Positions 43,611 to 55,164 of a stretch of DNA of 64,000 bases are shown piece after piece. Under the pieces are notes generated by a model. It was not told the origin of the DNA. It saw only the letters and a list, made by a program, of their open reading frames with translations, and searched no databases. Position 1 is the stretch's first letter. Each line of letters starts with the position of its first letter. Origin of the DNA: Molossus alvarezi (lineage: Eukaryota; Chordata; Mammalia; Chiroptera; Molossidae); contig CM073885.1 of the NCBI GenBank assembly GCA_037176705.1, positions 159,640,290 through 159,704,289 on the forward strand, in the 5' to 3' direction. A program made the position numbers and the translations under genes.

Positions 43611-45776
43611 GAGACTTCCGGTCAAGATGGTGGGTAGCTAAACGCGGTCTCGCGTCCTCCCACAACCACATCAAAGTTACAACTAAACTACAGAAAAACT
43701 ATCATTCAAAACCGCCTGAAATCAAGCTGAATGGAAGTCCTACAACTATGAAATTAAAGCAGCAGCCACATCCAGACTGGTAGGAGGGGCGGAGGCACGA
43801 GGGGCTGGTCCCACACCCACATGTGGCGGATAAAAATCAGGAGGCTCCCTCGGCTGGGAAGGTCCTTCCTGAGGACTGAGGGGTCCCTGTCCCACACCAG
43901 GTGCCCCGCTCAGGGTTCCAGTGCCAGGAAGAGAAGTCCCCATAGCTTCTGGCTGGAAAAACCAGCAGGAACTGAGGCTCAGGGAAGCTGAGGTGGCTGG
44001 AGCCCCAGGCAGCTCCCTAAAGGGCCCGCGCACGGACTTATCGGACTCTCTCCCTCTAAGCTCGGAGGGGAGGCAGCTCGAGGGGCACCAGAGACACACA
44101 GGGAAGAACTGAGCTGTTTGGCACTGGAGCGAGGGCTGGAGAGGGGGCTTTCTCAGGGACAAATGTGCTGTCAGAGGCCTTTGTTCCTTTGGTGAGCCCT
44201 TCCCAGGGGCGGCAGAGAGCCCCCATATCTGGGACTCCAGCAACCTGGCTCACACTGGTAGCCCCGTCCTAGTGATTCCCTGAGGCCCCGCCCCACCCAA
44301 CTTTCAGGGCCACCCAAGCTATTGCCACTTGCTTAACCATAGGATTGGCCTGTCCTGGATCCTGCTTCAGGTTTTTCCTAAATTCTTTCAAACGAGCAGC
44401 ATCTGGTCTCAGCAAGCCCCATACCTCTCTGTAAGTAATACACAGAAACAAACACAGGGAGGCAGCCAAAATGAGGAGACAAAGAAACAGGTCCCAAAGG
44501 AAAGATCAGAACAAAACCACAAGAAAAGAACTAAGCGAAATGGAGATAAGCAACCTAACAGATACTGAGGTCAAAATACTGCTTATAAGGATGCTCAATG
44601 AACTTAGTGATAACCTCAGTGAACTTAGGGAGGGCCTCAAGAGCATAAAAAGGACCAGTTCGAAATCATGGATACACAGTTAGAATTGAAGGAGGCATTA
44701 ACTGAAATAAAGAATAATTTACACAGCTTCAATAATAGAGTACGTAAATCCAAGGAGCAAACCATCGATTTGGAATATAAGAAAGCAAAAAATGCCCAAT
44801 CAGAACAGCAGAAAGAAAAAGGAATCCAAAAAAATCAAGATAGTGTAAGGAGCCTCTGGGACAGCTTCAAGCGTGCCAACATTCGCATCTTGGGGGTGCC
44901 AGAAGGAGAAGAGAGAGAACAAGAAATCGAAAACCTGTTTGAAACAATAATGGCAGAAAACTTTCCTAACTTGGTGAAGGAAACAGACATACAAGTCCAG
45001 GAAGCACAAAGAGTCCTAAACAAGATGAACCCCAAGAGGCCCACACCAAGACACATCATCATCAAAATCCAAAAGGTTCAAGACAAAGAGAGAATCTTAC
45101 AAGCAGCAAGAGAAAGGCAACTAGTTACCTACAAGGGAGTTCCCATTAGGCTGTCAGCTGATTCCTCAAAAGAAACTTTGCAGGCCAGAAGGGAGTGGCA
45201 ACAAATATTCAGAGTGATGAAAAGCAAGAACCTACAACCAAGATTACTCTATCCTGCAAAGCTGTCATTGAGAATTGATGGACATATAAAAACTTTCCCA
45301 GACAAGAAAAAGTTAAAGGAGTTCATCACCACCAAACCGTTATTATATGAAATAATGAAGGGTCTTTTTGAAGGAAAAGATAAAATGTATGAACAAACAA
45401 AATGTCAATGAATACATATCTATCGACAATGGAATCTACAAACAAAATGAACAGGAAGAACAGAAACATTCTCATAGATACAGAGAACATTTTGTTGGTT
45501 GCCAGTTGGGAAGGGGGTTGGGGGAATGGGTAAAAGGGTGAAGGGATTAAGAAGCACAAATTCATTGCTAGACTGTCAAACCTCAAAGGGAAAGGGGTTG
45601 GGGGGTGGGAAGAAATAAACCAAAGAACTTATATGCATAACCAATGGACACAGACAATAGTGTGGGAAAAGGTGGGAGGGGGGCAGGAGTGGGGAGGAGG
45701 GGGTCAATGGGGGAAAAATGTGGAACATCTGTAATACATTTTACATCCAACAATAAAGATTTAAAAAAAAAAAAAA
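43611..45776 (+). mobile_element. Full-length HAL1 (half-L1) retrotransposon, plus strand
   Basis: A complete ORF1-only L1 derivative: 5' end GAGACTTCCGGTCAAGATGG, 5' UTR of about 860 bp, ORF1 (44471-45411), 3' UTR of about 350 bp with TATGCATAACCAATGGACAC and GACAATAGTGTGGG, AATAAAGATTT and a pure A tail. The TSD AAGAAACCTGAG lies at 43599-43610 and 45777-45788. There is no ORF2. It is shorter in the 5' UTR than the copy at 3.3-6.0 kb but otherwise collinear with it. The clean TSD, pure tail and nearly intact ORF1 make it the younger copy. Movement would have relied on L1 enzymes. Confidence 0.93.
44471..45411 (+). pseudogene. HAL1 ORF1p, one frameshift
   Basis: ORF1p-like reading of about 313 codons broken by a single frameshift. 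The first part, 44471-44683, begins MRRQRNRSQRKDQNK and is a charged N-terminal and early coiled-coil segment. The shift lies in the A-run near 44650. From there the second frame stays open to 45411: coiled coil (ELKEALTEIKNNLHSFNNRV), RRM-type domain (FKRANIRILGVPEGEE, FPNLVKETDIQVQEAQR) and CTD (LQARREWQQIFRVMKSKN, LLYPAKLSLRIDG, KKLKEFITTKP). Length and domain order equal those of L1 ORF1p in this window. It could have bound its own RNA in the L1 cycle; now it cannot be made whole. Confidence 0.88.
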
Positions 45777-45893
45777 AAGAAACCTGAGATCATTTAACCT
45801 TGAGAAGACAAGGTCCTGGGGAAAAATATTAGCTCATCATAAGTATCTGAAGGACCATTGTGAGAAAAAGGAAGCAGAGTAGGAAAGAGCTGA

Positions 45894-46165
45894 GGATGAA
45901 ATATTGTCATAATAACAATAAAAATGGAAATGCATTAAGCATTCTCTCCATGTCAAGCCCCTTGCTAAGTGCATTACATGCATTTTTCATTTAACCCTCA
46001 CAACCACCAAAGGAGGCAGAGTCTAGGATTATCCCTGTTTTACAGAGGAATTGAGATCCAGAGAAAAAAAAGTAGCCTGACAGTGTAACCATGGCTAGTG
46101 GCAGAACTGAGAGTCCAACCCAGGTCTGCCTGACTCCAGAGGCCAGGATTACCCAACCTGCCACC
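45894..46165 (+). mobile_element. MIR SINE
   Basis: Near full-length MIR in plus orientation: GCATTAAGCATTCTCTCCATGTCAAGCC, CATTTAACCCTCACAACC, TTATCCCTGTTTTACAGAGG, CCTGACAGTG, GGCAGAACTGAGAGTCCAACCCAGGTCTG and GACTCCAGAGGCC. Old and diverged. Confidence 0.88.
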
Positions 46166-46240
46166 TTCAGCAAATTGAGAGCATCTGCTGTATTCCATGC
46201 TGACAGCAGAGAGGCAGCCATTTAAAAAAGTAGGGCTAGC

Positions 46241-46474
46241 CCTGGCCGGTTTTGATCAGTGGTTGGAGCGTCGACTCGCAGACCAATGAGACCGGGGTTC
46301 GGTTCCTGCTAAGAGCACATACCTTAGTTGCAGTTTGTCCCTGGCCCCAGTTGGGGTTGTGTGGATGGAAACCAGTTGGTGTGTCTCTGTCACATCAATG
46401 TTTCTCTCTCTCTCTCCCTACCTTTCTCCCTCCAGCTCTATCTGAAAATGAATGCAAAAATGCCCTCGGGTGAG

Positions 46475-46506
<32 letters not shown>

Positions 46507-46511
46507 AAGAA
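46241..46511 (+). mobile_element. Ves SINE (long type) with GA-rich tail
   Basis: Head CCCTGGCCGGTTTTGATCAG and tail TGCCCTCGGGTGAGGAGAG. The usual A-run has been replaced by (GA)n at about 46475-46510. Possible TSD AGTAGGGCTAG/AGAAGGATTAG. Confidence 0.92.
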
Positions 46512-46550
46512 AGAAGGATTAGAATTGGTTTTCATTACCTTGATGATCCA

Positions 46551-46767
46551 TTTTATTTTATTTTTCTTTATTGATTTTAGAGAGAGAGAAAGAGAAAGGG
46601 AGAGAGAGATAGAAACATTGGTGAGAGAAAACACTGATTGGCTGCCTCCTGCATGCCCCCACTGGGGATTTAGCCCACAACCTGGGCATGTGCCCTGACT
46701 GGGAATCAAACCGGCAACCTCTTGGTGCATGGGTCAATGTTCAATTCACTGAGCCACACTGACTGGG
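46551..46767 (-). mobile_element. Ves SINE (older type)
   Basis: Minus strand: TTTCTTTATTGATTTTAGAG, GATTGGCTGCCTCCTGCATG, AACCTGGGCATGTGCCCTG and the reversed head CACACTGACTGGG. Possible TSD TGATGATCC/TGACGATTC. A good reference copy of the type that lacks the GGTGAGGAT tail. Confidence 0.93.
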
Positions 46768-48170
46768 TGACGATTCTTTTTAAATCCTCCCAGTTCAAGA
46801 GAATAAAATAATAAGGGCTTCTAGATACAAAAATACAAAGCTGATACTTCATGTAGTTTACAGAGTTGGGAATTAAAACTTCTATCCTCTTCCACTTGCC
46901 AAACTCTGTTTAGATTCACAATATCCTTCAATACCTAAAACAGTTAAATGGTGCTATTTTAATTTTCAGAATCTATAAATAGAGCAACTCATTCTCCAGG
47001 TCATCTGCCAGGATCAAAGCTGACCCCCAAAGCCACAGGGATTTCAGAGTTTGAGAACAGTGTATTTCAAATAGTTTTTCTCACATACAAAAAAAAGCTG
47101 CTGGCTAGAAGCCTAAATGGCAGAAGAAAATTTGTCAGATAAAAAATCTAGACTTTTGCCTTTCATTTTAGGAAACAGCAACTTCATATAATATCCTGCC
47201 ACGACCTCAAACCATGGCTATCTACTGATCTCGTTGCTTAGGAGATAATCTGATATTTTCTTTTCATCTTTTGGAAACCAGAGGTAATGAGGGATTAACC
47301 CCTGGCAAACAAATTCCAATTTAGTTCTCGACCTAGGAGGTCTGCTGACTGTATTAACATCAGTGTCTGTTCATATGTAACTCAGGTGCTGGGATGTTGC
47401 AATGCTACTTTCTAATCAAGATGCTATCTGTACAATTAGAAGAATGAATCCCTCCAACTCACTCCCCTGATGGACAGAGATGGGAGAAGACTGTGGTCCT
47501 TATCGGCTTGAATTCTCCCTCTCTCCCTCTCTCCCTTCCTCTATGCCTCTCTCCCCCGCACTCTCCTTAATACTGTTGTCTGTGAGACAGTTGTTACATA
47601 TAAATTGGCCTTTTTAGTTTAGAATCAAGATTTTCTTTTGATGTGAGTTATATTTTTTTAAATCTAGTTCTTTTACCCAACTTTAAGTATTCTTTTTCCC
47701 TCCTATGACCATTATTCCCCTTATGTGTCTCCCCAGGGGCCAGGAGGAGAACCCACTCTCCCAAGTATTCATCACTGACGCTGCAGTCCCATGCCTCCTG
47801 CTTTGGACTTCTCGTGAGAAAAAAAAAAAAAATCCTTTAATTGTGTTTTGCTCAAGACAAAACTTATGAGGAGGGGGAGGGAGTGAGGGGTCACATCTGG
47901 AGAGAGTTAAGCTCTGTGGTGAAGCAGCAGCTGGGACAATGTAAGGGGGCTGCTTCCCTCATGCAGCCGTTTGGCTTGGGCTTGAAAACACGTGGGTTTT
48001 TGAATGGTGTGGGTTTTATTTGAAGAGAAACAATACAGTGTGCTTTTAGGGAGGACATTCAAGTTTATTCATGCTCTCAAACCACATTTGCCCAAATTTT
48101 ATTGATTAGGAAGGTACTACTACCTAAAATTGAGAGATCTTGGAGAAACTCTGACTCTTGCCTAGTGGTC
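46768..48170. other. Unassigned region
   Basis: No gene, RNA or named repeat recognised in about 1.4 kb. A C/T-rich patch lies at 47515-47565. Confidence 0.5.
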
Positions 48171-48475
48171 AGTCCTTGAACACTGTCACTGCGATGCTGT
48201 GCTGCCTTGGTGAACCGGTCCGAACGCTTAAGGACTGTATTTGTCTGTTCCTCTTGATGCCTGTGCTGATTTGCTCTACTTACTTCCGGATGGCAACCCG
48301 ATCATCCAGCTGACGTCACAAGGGATGGTGACTAATGGCCTTGAGTGTTGCCAGCAAGAATGTCCCCCAGCATCGTGCCCTTGTTGGAATCATCTGAGAC
48401 TTTGTTATGCCTCTTCTTCTGTTATCTGTCTACCTGCACCATTCTGTTGATAATAAAGAATAACTCTGACACATA
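48171..48475 (+). mobile_element. Possible LTR 3' part
   Basis: Ends GATAATAAAGAATAACTCTGACACA at 48450-48474: an AATAAA followed within 20 bp by a CA end, as in the R/U5 part of an LTR. TGTATTTGTC at 48237 could be the start. No TATA box or TSD can be defined. Very tentative. Confidence 0.25.
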
Positions 48476-49079
48476 AAGTCATTTTGAAATGGAAAAGTTT
48501 CCATCTGAGTATACAACATTATTTTATCTACTCTAACACATGACCTGCTATACAAATCACTGCTATAAGTTGCTTAGAGGACAAAAAACTGCCAAAATGT
48601 TTTAAATTCTCCTTTAGGTTTGATGAGACAGAACCATTTAGTGAAGCTCTCTTATTTATAAATAGGTTAGGTTCTAACAGGTGGCTCATAAGTGGGTTTG
48701 TTAGTAAGTCCAACGATGGCGATTCCTGAGGCATTTCCTCAACAATTGAGAGGGGGAAATCTCTGAATCTTGAAAGTTGAGCACAAACTTCTCCCACTTC
48801 CTGAGACATGCTCTCTCAGGAGCCACCTCTCATTCCAGGACTTTCCCTCACACCACCACCGCTCAGCACAGCTGTCCACAGCTGCCATCTCCATTCCCTC
48901 ACTTCCCTGGCCCTGCCTGTCCCCAGAGATCTCCTGGAGGCCGACACCATGGCCATCTCTTGTCCTTCATATTCAGTCCCCGGCAGTATTCACCCCTGTG
49001 GCTTTTGAATCACCACCTCCACCTGCCTTCTTTCTCACTGCTCCTTCCTCCTTGGTCTCTGGTGCAACCTCCTTCGCCA
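48476..49079. other. Unassigned spacer
   Basis: No gene supported. The 195-codon open frame on the plus strand (48770-49357) has no domain and its second half runs into an L2 remnant. Confidence 0.5.
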
Positions 49080-49457
49080 CTGCTCAGCTTCTGAACTCGG
49101 AGCATGTGGAGCTCTGTCCAGGGCTCCGTGGTGATGTATCCACCCTCTTCCTAGATGACCTCTGCCAGCTGGTGGAATTAGGAACCATCTTTATGACAAT
49201 GACTTCAACTCTTAACCTTCGATCACGCCAGGCAGATTCATCTAGTATTCGACTCCCCACTCATCATCTCCACTTGGACATCTATTCAAAGTCTACTATT
49301 AAATTATTGTGTTTGTTTATTTCTTTATTGTCTGGATCCTGCCACCTGCTCAACTAGCAAGGACCAGGTTTGTTGTTTTCATCACTGTATCCTCAGTACA
49401 TAAATCCATTCTGAGCACATAGTGGGATTCAAGAAATATTTGTTAATGTAATGAACA
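49080..49457 (+). mobile_element. L2 LINE 3' end
   Basis: L2 landmarks in order: ATGACTTCAACTCTTAACC, CATCTCCACTTGGACATCTA, TTTTCATCACTGTATCCTCAG, GAGCACATAGTGGGATTC and AAGAAATATTTGTTAATG. Confidence 0.7.
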
Positions 49458-49472
49458 AAAAACCCAGCTTGT

Positions 49473-49575
49473 CCCAGCCAGGTGGCTCAATTGGTTGGAG
49501 CATTGTCCCATGCACCAGAAAAGTTATGGGTTTGATTCCTGGTCAGGGCACATGCCTATATATATGGGTTGCATC
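49473..49575 (+). mobile_element. Ves SINE head, 3' part missing
   Basis: Head CCCAGCCAGGTGGCTCAATTGG and GGTTTGATTCCTGGTCAGGGC, then CATGCCTATATATATGGGTTGC and unrelated sequence. The body and A-tail are absent, so this looks like an older-type copy that lost its 3' part. Confidence 0.82.
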
Positions 49576-50499
49576 GATATGGATGAACATAAGCAACCAT
49601 TTAAAAGTGACTCTTATAGTTGTTCTTTAATACTTTTTGGAACAAAGTAAAATTTAAAAATAAATTACTTTCTAACTTTACATAGAAAAAAGACTGGGAG
49701 AATATAAAAAATGTTCACAGTGACTGCTTTTGGATAGAGAAATGATGAGATCATTTTGTTTATTTTTTGCATTGTTTTCTTAAGTTTTCCTTCAGGCTTA
49801 TCTGTTATTACCTTAATAACAAAATTTAAACAACCATGATTTTAAGCAATGACAGTGATAACATATATTAATAAAAATAATGACATTTGAAAACAGAAAC
49901 CTTTTCTCAGCACTGATGGGTTTTATGTTATAAGATGAACTTGGGCAGAATTTCCTTCGCTACCATTTTCTTTTAAGTGTTAAAGGTCTAAAAACAAGTG
50001 AAAATGACTTCTTGTATGTAAAGATGAAGGATTTGGAATCATTTTATTTGGAAGGAAGAAGAGATGACTGTACTTAACAGAGGTCCCGAACTCACAGCCT
50101 CGCTGGTTCAGTGTAACCCTGACACATGTTCTGTTTGACCTCAAAAGTCAACACAGTTGTGAAGATAGAAGCCTTTACCTGGGCGCACACACTCCATTTT
50201 CTCAGGGTCCCATCATTTCTAATGAACTTAAGTTCTTTTGCAGCTTTAATTTATGATCCCTGCCTACCCCTAAAAGCAACTGAGCTTGCAACATCCAGTT
50301 CAACCCTAGTACACAACCAAAAATAATTAAAAACACCTCAAGAAACTTTGATTAAATATAAAAAAAAATACTATAAAGTTCTAAATCAAAGAGAGCTTTT
50401 GCAGGCCCATTTATAGTGACATTTAACATGGGATTTTAAATTGTCTTAGATGATTTCTGCATAAACATTTGTTAAGATTAAGCATTAAAATACCAGTGA
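49576..50499. other. Unassigned A/T-rich spacer
   Basis: No gene or repeat recognised. Confidence 0.5.
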
Positions 50500-50755
50500 G
50501 CGGCCTGGAATAGTCGTTCCCCAAGGACAATGGATATCAACATTACCTGGAAAGCTTGTCAAAAATATGGATTTCTGGATCCAAAGTACCAGTCTGGTCA
50601 CATGTTGCCTGCCCTTCACCCCGCCTTCTTTGCCCACTTCTCAGAGTTCTCCCCTCAAGATGATGGCATATGAGCTTCTTCACAAAATTTGTCTGTGGGA
50701 TTCTAATTCAATGGGTGAAACTAAATCAGAAAAGCCTTAGACCACATTTCAAGAA
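50500..50755. mobile_element. hAT-Charlie-like remnant
   Basis: CAAGGACAATGGATATCAAC, ATTACCTGGAAAGCTTGTC, AAAAATATGGATTTCTGGATCC and, at the far side, GGGATTCTAATTCAATGGGTG resemble the arms of mammalian hAT-Charlie MITEs such as the MER58 group. The centre is diverged. Family assignment is tentative. Confidence 0.45.
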
Positions 50756-51004
50756 ACAATATTGTGTGAGATGCCTTTAGGGGTGCCAATTAAACCGTTA
50801 CTTCCTTCCCTACAGGCTGGGCCCACAGCAGCCAGCAGATTGTGTACAGAGGCCCTGCCAGCTGGCCAGAGTAGACTGGTCCACAGAAGGGTATTTTCCT
50901 CCAGTTGGGCCTGTCACATTCTCTATCCTGAGGCTCTGGGCTTGAAATTCAGCAGTGCTAATAATCTCTACTAATTATTCGACAGTGGCCGAGCTACTAT
51001 CAAA

Positions 51005-51110
51005 ATAATTAATTACAAAGAAAAGGTGTTGGTGAGATGTGGAAAATTAGAACTTTTCTGCATTGCTGGTGGGTATATAACATGGTGTAGCCACCATGGC
51101 AAACAGTAGA
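51005..51110 (+). mobile_element. Old L1 ORF2 fragment
   Basis: AGGTGTTGGTGAGATGTGG, TGCATTGCTGGTGGGTATATAA and ATGGTGTAGCCACCATGGC are the conserved block near the 3' end of old L1 ORF2. Confidence 0.7.
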
Positions 51111-54100
51111 AGTGATTAGAACGCATGGAAAGATTACTTCCTTCATTTCAAGTAGTTAGTAGGTAGTGACTTTTTTATTATCTCTCCCCAGGAAATATCA
51201 CATTTTTACTGAGGCCTGCTGAAATGTAGTGGCTACATTTAAAGAAATCCTACAAATGCTGAGAGTCTCATACCTAAATGTCACAGAAGAGTCACCTTCT
51301 TTTTCCATGCATTGGGTCCCCACTAGGACAGTGGGACAGTGAAGGGAAATGACTCCTTCTCTCCCTGCATCACAGCAACTGCAGTGACAACAAAGTGTCA
51401 TGCTCGGCTCCCTTGTGCTAAGATTTGCCCATCATCTGTACCTGGCTCCCTCCCTTCTGTGCTACAGGAGTCAAAGTAAGTAGTGCTTCTTCCTCTCTGA
51501 CCCTGGACCAGAATGAGCTGTACCCTCAGCCCTCCAGCTGTTATCACTCTGTAGGCAACAGCTGCTCACTTCTCTGTCTCAACCACCAGATTTTAAAGTG
51601 TGTGGAGCCCCAAATTCTGTCTGTCTGATCTACTTCTGTGTGTCCCATACCTGATCCCGGATAGGGCACAGAGTAGGACATCCATAACCTGGAGAAGAGA
51701 GAAATCTGTTTGCTTTTATTTATTTGTCAGCCTTTGTCCATCTTGACAACTCCTTTGAAAATGTCAGCAATTCTGTGTTCCCGGGCTCTTCTGCCCACCT
51801 CTGCCAGGTGGAGGGTATTGGAATCCAAAGACCCTTCCTGCTGTGCTGCTTAGGATCTCCTTCGCAGGCTAAATGAGGAGACTCACAAATTTAAATTCCA
51901 AATCAACATTTCAGAAAAGACATCTTTATGCTTTGGTAATTAAGGAGAAAATAAGCAACTCTCCAGGGAAGTCGAGTTCTTCCTTTGATGAGCTCTGAGT
52001 AATGGGTGACTCCTTGGCAGACATTGCCTCCTCCGGGTGAGAAGCAGCAGGTCCTGGGGTGGGTCACCACCTGGGATGCTGCCAGTGCCCGCTTCTGTCC
52101 CCTGAGCAATGCGTCTGTGTCTTCAGGCCTCGCAGGTGTGTGTTTCATCTTCTTGGTGGCGTCAGAGTTGGCTCTGATTCACGGATTCTTGTGGTGATTG
52201 TTGTGCCTGCGCCAAAACCCTGACAGAGCCATGCTCAAAAAGACGAGGGAGGAGAGAGCCCCCTATGCGTGCACAGACAAGACCGTGAAGTTGTGACAAG
52301 AGGTACTTGGTTTTGACCCTTTCTCCCTTAGCAAGACTATAAAGCTGTCTCCAAACTCACTCTATAGCGGAAAAGCCGCAGGTTGCACCAGAGGAGAGGG
52401 ATGGGGCAGGGCTGAGGCAGGAGAGCTGGTCCAGCCTGGGAGGTGGGGGAGGGGGGGTCACCCCGCAGGATGTAATCATCTATCTCCTGGGTCCCAGGCA
52501 CTGAGTCAGCTCAGGATCAAGTGTCCCCAGTCCCCTTGTATGACCAAAATAGAAGCCTTTACTCAGCAAACAAACATCAGAGTGTTTTCTGCCTCTTGTT
52601 CCTGTTTCTGTTTTATTGTCCTCAGAGAATGTAGAAAAGCAAATATTATCTATAGTGATTTCCTCTTCTCAGAGGCCATATGCATGAGGCTTTATGGCCC
52701 CAAAGAATTTGTAGCCTTTCTCCAATGTCCTTTCTTCGGTTATTTATTATGACATTTCCAAAACAAACAACCAGACAACAGAAACATGGTCTCAGACAGA
52801 GAGGCTTAGGGACACAGGTTATTGGTTTTAGGCAGCAAGCAAGACACTGGCCTTGGGGGGCCCAGGAGCCCACCTCTCCAGCCTGAGGAAGTCTGTTGAG
52901 TTTCTTCAGTCACCCAGAATGCACTCACAATACACATGACCCTCTCCCCTCCCTCCCATGAGAAGGTCACTTTGCAACAGAGAAACTCTGATTTCTCAAC
53001 ATAAACTCTTGCTCATACCCACATGCCTCACACAGCATTCAGACACAGTTTGGGTTCCCTTAGTAAACTTAGACCGAAACTTAAACGCTTGTTAATCAAG
53101 TTTAATCCCAGGTTACAAATAGCCTCACTAAGAAGTAAGGAGTTTTATCCCTTCTGGTATGGGTACAATTCCCTTCCTTCCAAAAGTAGTCCTCCTAAAT
53201 CTAAACTCTATTGCAAATCTCCTAAGATGGAAGCAGGGAGGGAAAATAATAGAGTTAGTGAATTAAAGGATAATGAAACAGACCAAGGTTTTGGGATTAT
53301 GAATATGCCATGAATTTAGCAAAAGAATGACAAAGAAGAAAGAAGATGTTTCTAACCCTGTTTGGGGATTTTGGATACATCCTAATTATGGATGGTCTCT
53401 CTGATACAACTCTCTTTAAATACATTCGCCTCATTCATGTGCATCTCCACAGAATATTCCAGAAATGATTGGCTGCTTGACACTTGAACTAAACACATTA
53501 ACCATTCATGAGAAATTAATGTTAAGTTAAATTCTTTAACCTGGACAATACAATAAATAGTCCAGGCATATAAGTTAGTGTGAAATTATTGTGTCAATAG
53601 TTTAATCTTTTCTTAAAATCTCATCTGAAACTAAACATGTAACATGGGTAAGAAAATACATCAGGTCATTGTCTTGAGAAATTGGGTAGGTGCCAGAACC
53701 CAACTGAGTTGTGTTAGAGAGGAGCATGGGCATCTTTGTCAATGACCTCGAAGATGAAAAGTGGACAAAGTAAACAAAATTAGAAGGAAATACAGAGAGA
53801 AAGAAAATGAAATTCAAGGTGTGAGGTTTTAGCCAAAGTTGTTAATTTTCCAGCAGAAAATTACCCAAAAGCAGACCCGTGGAAGTCTGGGTGAGACTGG
53901 AACCCAGTGAGAGCCCGGGAGGGTGTGGGCACACCTGGCTGAACATCTGCTGAGTAACAGGGACCTGGGCCGCATGTTCCTCAGGGAATGACAAAACCGT
54001 GCCCCCACGAAAGATGATTTCCCTGCTCTCTACAAGTTGATAATTTCCACCTCCAGTTCTGTCCGAGAGAATAACTAACCCCAGTGGCCTGAGGAAAAGA

Positions 54101-54431
54101 GAAGTGTGGGCTGTGTTCAGTATGATGGGGATGGGACCATGATGCTCACTCGCCCTGGGGACGATGCCCCCTATGACACAGAAGGCTGTAATTATGGCTC
54201 AGAGTTCAACTGTTTGTAAGTTGATGTGGTTTGCTTAAATCCACGCATAGTGACAATGACTTAAGGCAACATTTTTTAAAACTCAGTGGACATGTTTTGA
54301 CTGAAATGGCAGTGGGGACGAATGGAGTGAAAGCCACACCATAGCTCAGGATAGAAAAAGTCTTTCATATGAGAGGTCTTAGCACTAGAAGGTGAGAGAA
54401 AGGGTGAGAAAGAACATTTTAGGGGCAATTA
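51111..54431. other. Longest stretch without a recognised repeat
   Basis: About 3.3 kb in which I recognise no SINE, L1 or LTR and no gene. Open frames reach only 96 codons (53023-53313) and show no domain. A G-rich patch lies at 52440-52460. It is the best candidate in the window for unique or regulatory sequence, but nothing in it shows a function. Confidence 0.4.
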
Positions 54432-54436
54432 TTTAT

Positions 54437-54674
54437 TTTTTTAATCCCCACCTGAGGACACGTGTTGCATTCATAGAGCGAGAGGGAGAAAGGGAGGAAG
54501 ACAGAGAAAGAAACAATGTGAGAGAGACACACCGAGTGGCTGCCACCCACATGGCCCCAACCAGGGCTGGGGACAAACTGCAACCGAGGTACATGCCCTT
54601 AGCGGAAACTGAATCTGGGTCTCTCCAGACCGCCGGCTGATGCTCTAACCGCTGAGCCAAACCAGCTACGCCCA
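54437..54674 (-). mobile_element. Ves SINE (long type)
   Basis: Minus strand: AATCCCCACCTGAGGACAC to the reversed head AAACCAGCTACGCCC. The possible TSD AGGGGCAATTA/AGGGGCATTTA lies at about 54420 and 54680. Confidence 0.92.
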
Positions 54675-54827
54675 TGTCAGGGGCATTTAGAGGAAACAAA
54701 AGAACCCTGCTCAGAAGAGTGACTGTATTATGAAAATGGATTTCCAGATAAAGAGCTTAAACCACTTTATCCTGTCCCTTTAATCCAAAATGGACAGTCC
54801 CCTAAAGATGTAAAAGTATCTTAGAGT

Positions 54828-55078
54828 GCCCTGGACGGTTTGGCTCAGCAGTAGAGCGTCAGCTCGCAGACCCATGAGTCTCGGGTTCAATTCCAGCCAA
54901 TGGCACATAACTTGGTTGAGGTTCCTCCCCAGCACTGGTCGGGGTCATGCAGGAGGCAACCAGTCCATGCAACTCTCTCACATTAATGTTTCTCTCTCTC
55001 CCTTTCCCTCCCTCCTACTCTATCTGAAGATAAATAGAAAAATATCCTCAGGTGAGGATTAAAAATATATATTTTTTT
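54828..55078 (+). mobile_element. Ves SINE (long type)
   Basis: Head GCCCTGGACGGTTTGGCTCAG and tail TATCCTCAGGTGAGGATT followed by an A/T-rich run. TSD AAGTATCTTAGAGT/AAGTATCTGAGAGT at 54814-54827 and 55079-55092. It lies just upstream of the RFLNB pseudogene. Confidence 0.95.
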
Positions 55079-55164
55079 AAGTATCTGAGAGTAACTGTGG
55101 AGAAGGGAACAAGAGCTGCATTTGTGAAACTGACTACAGTCGCCTTCAGTACTAAATGTAGAAT

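Noticed and set aside
43746..44243. A 165-codon open frame on the minus strand
   Set aside because: It is antisense to the G/C-rich 5' UTR of the plus-strand HAL1.
48770..49357. A 195-codon open frame that could suggest a gene
   Set aside because: No domain or homology is recognised, the start is arbitrary and its distal half overlaps an L2 remnant.
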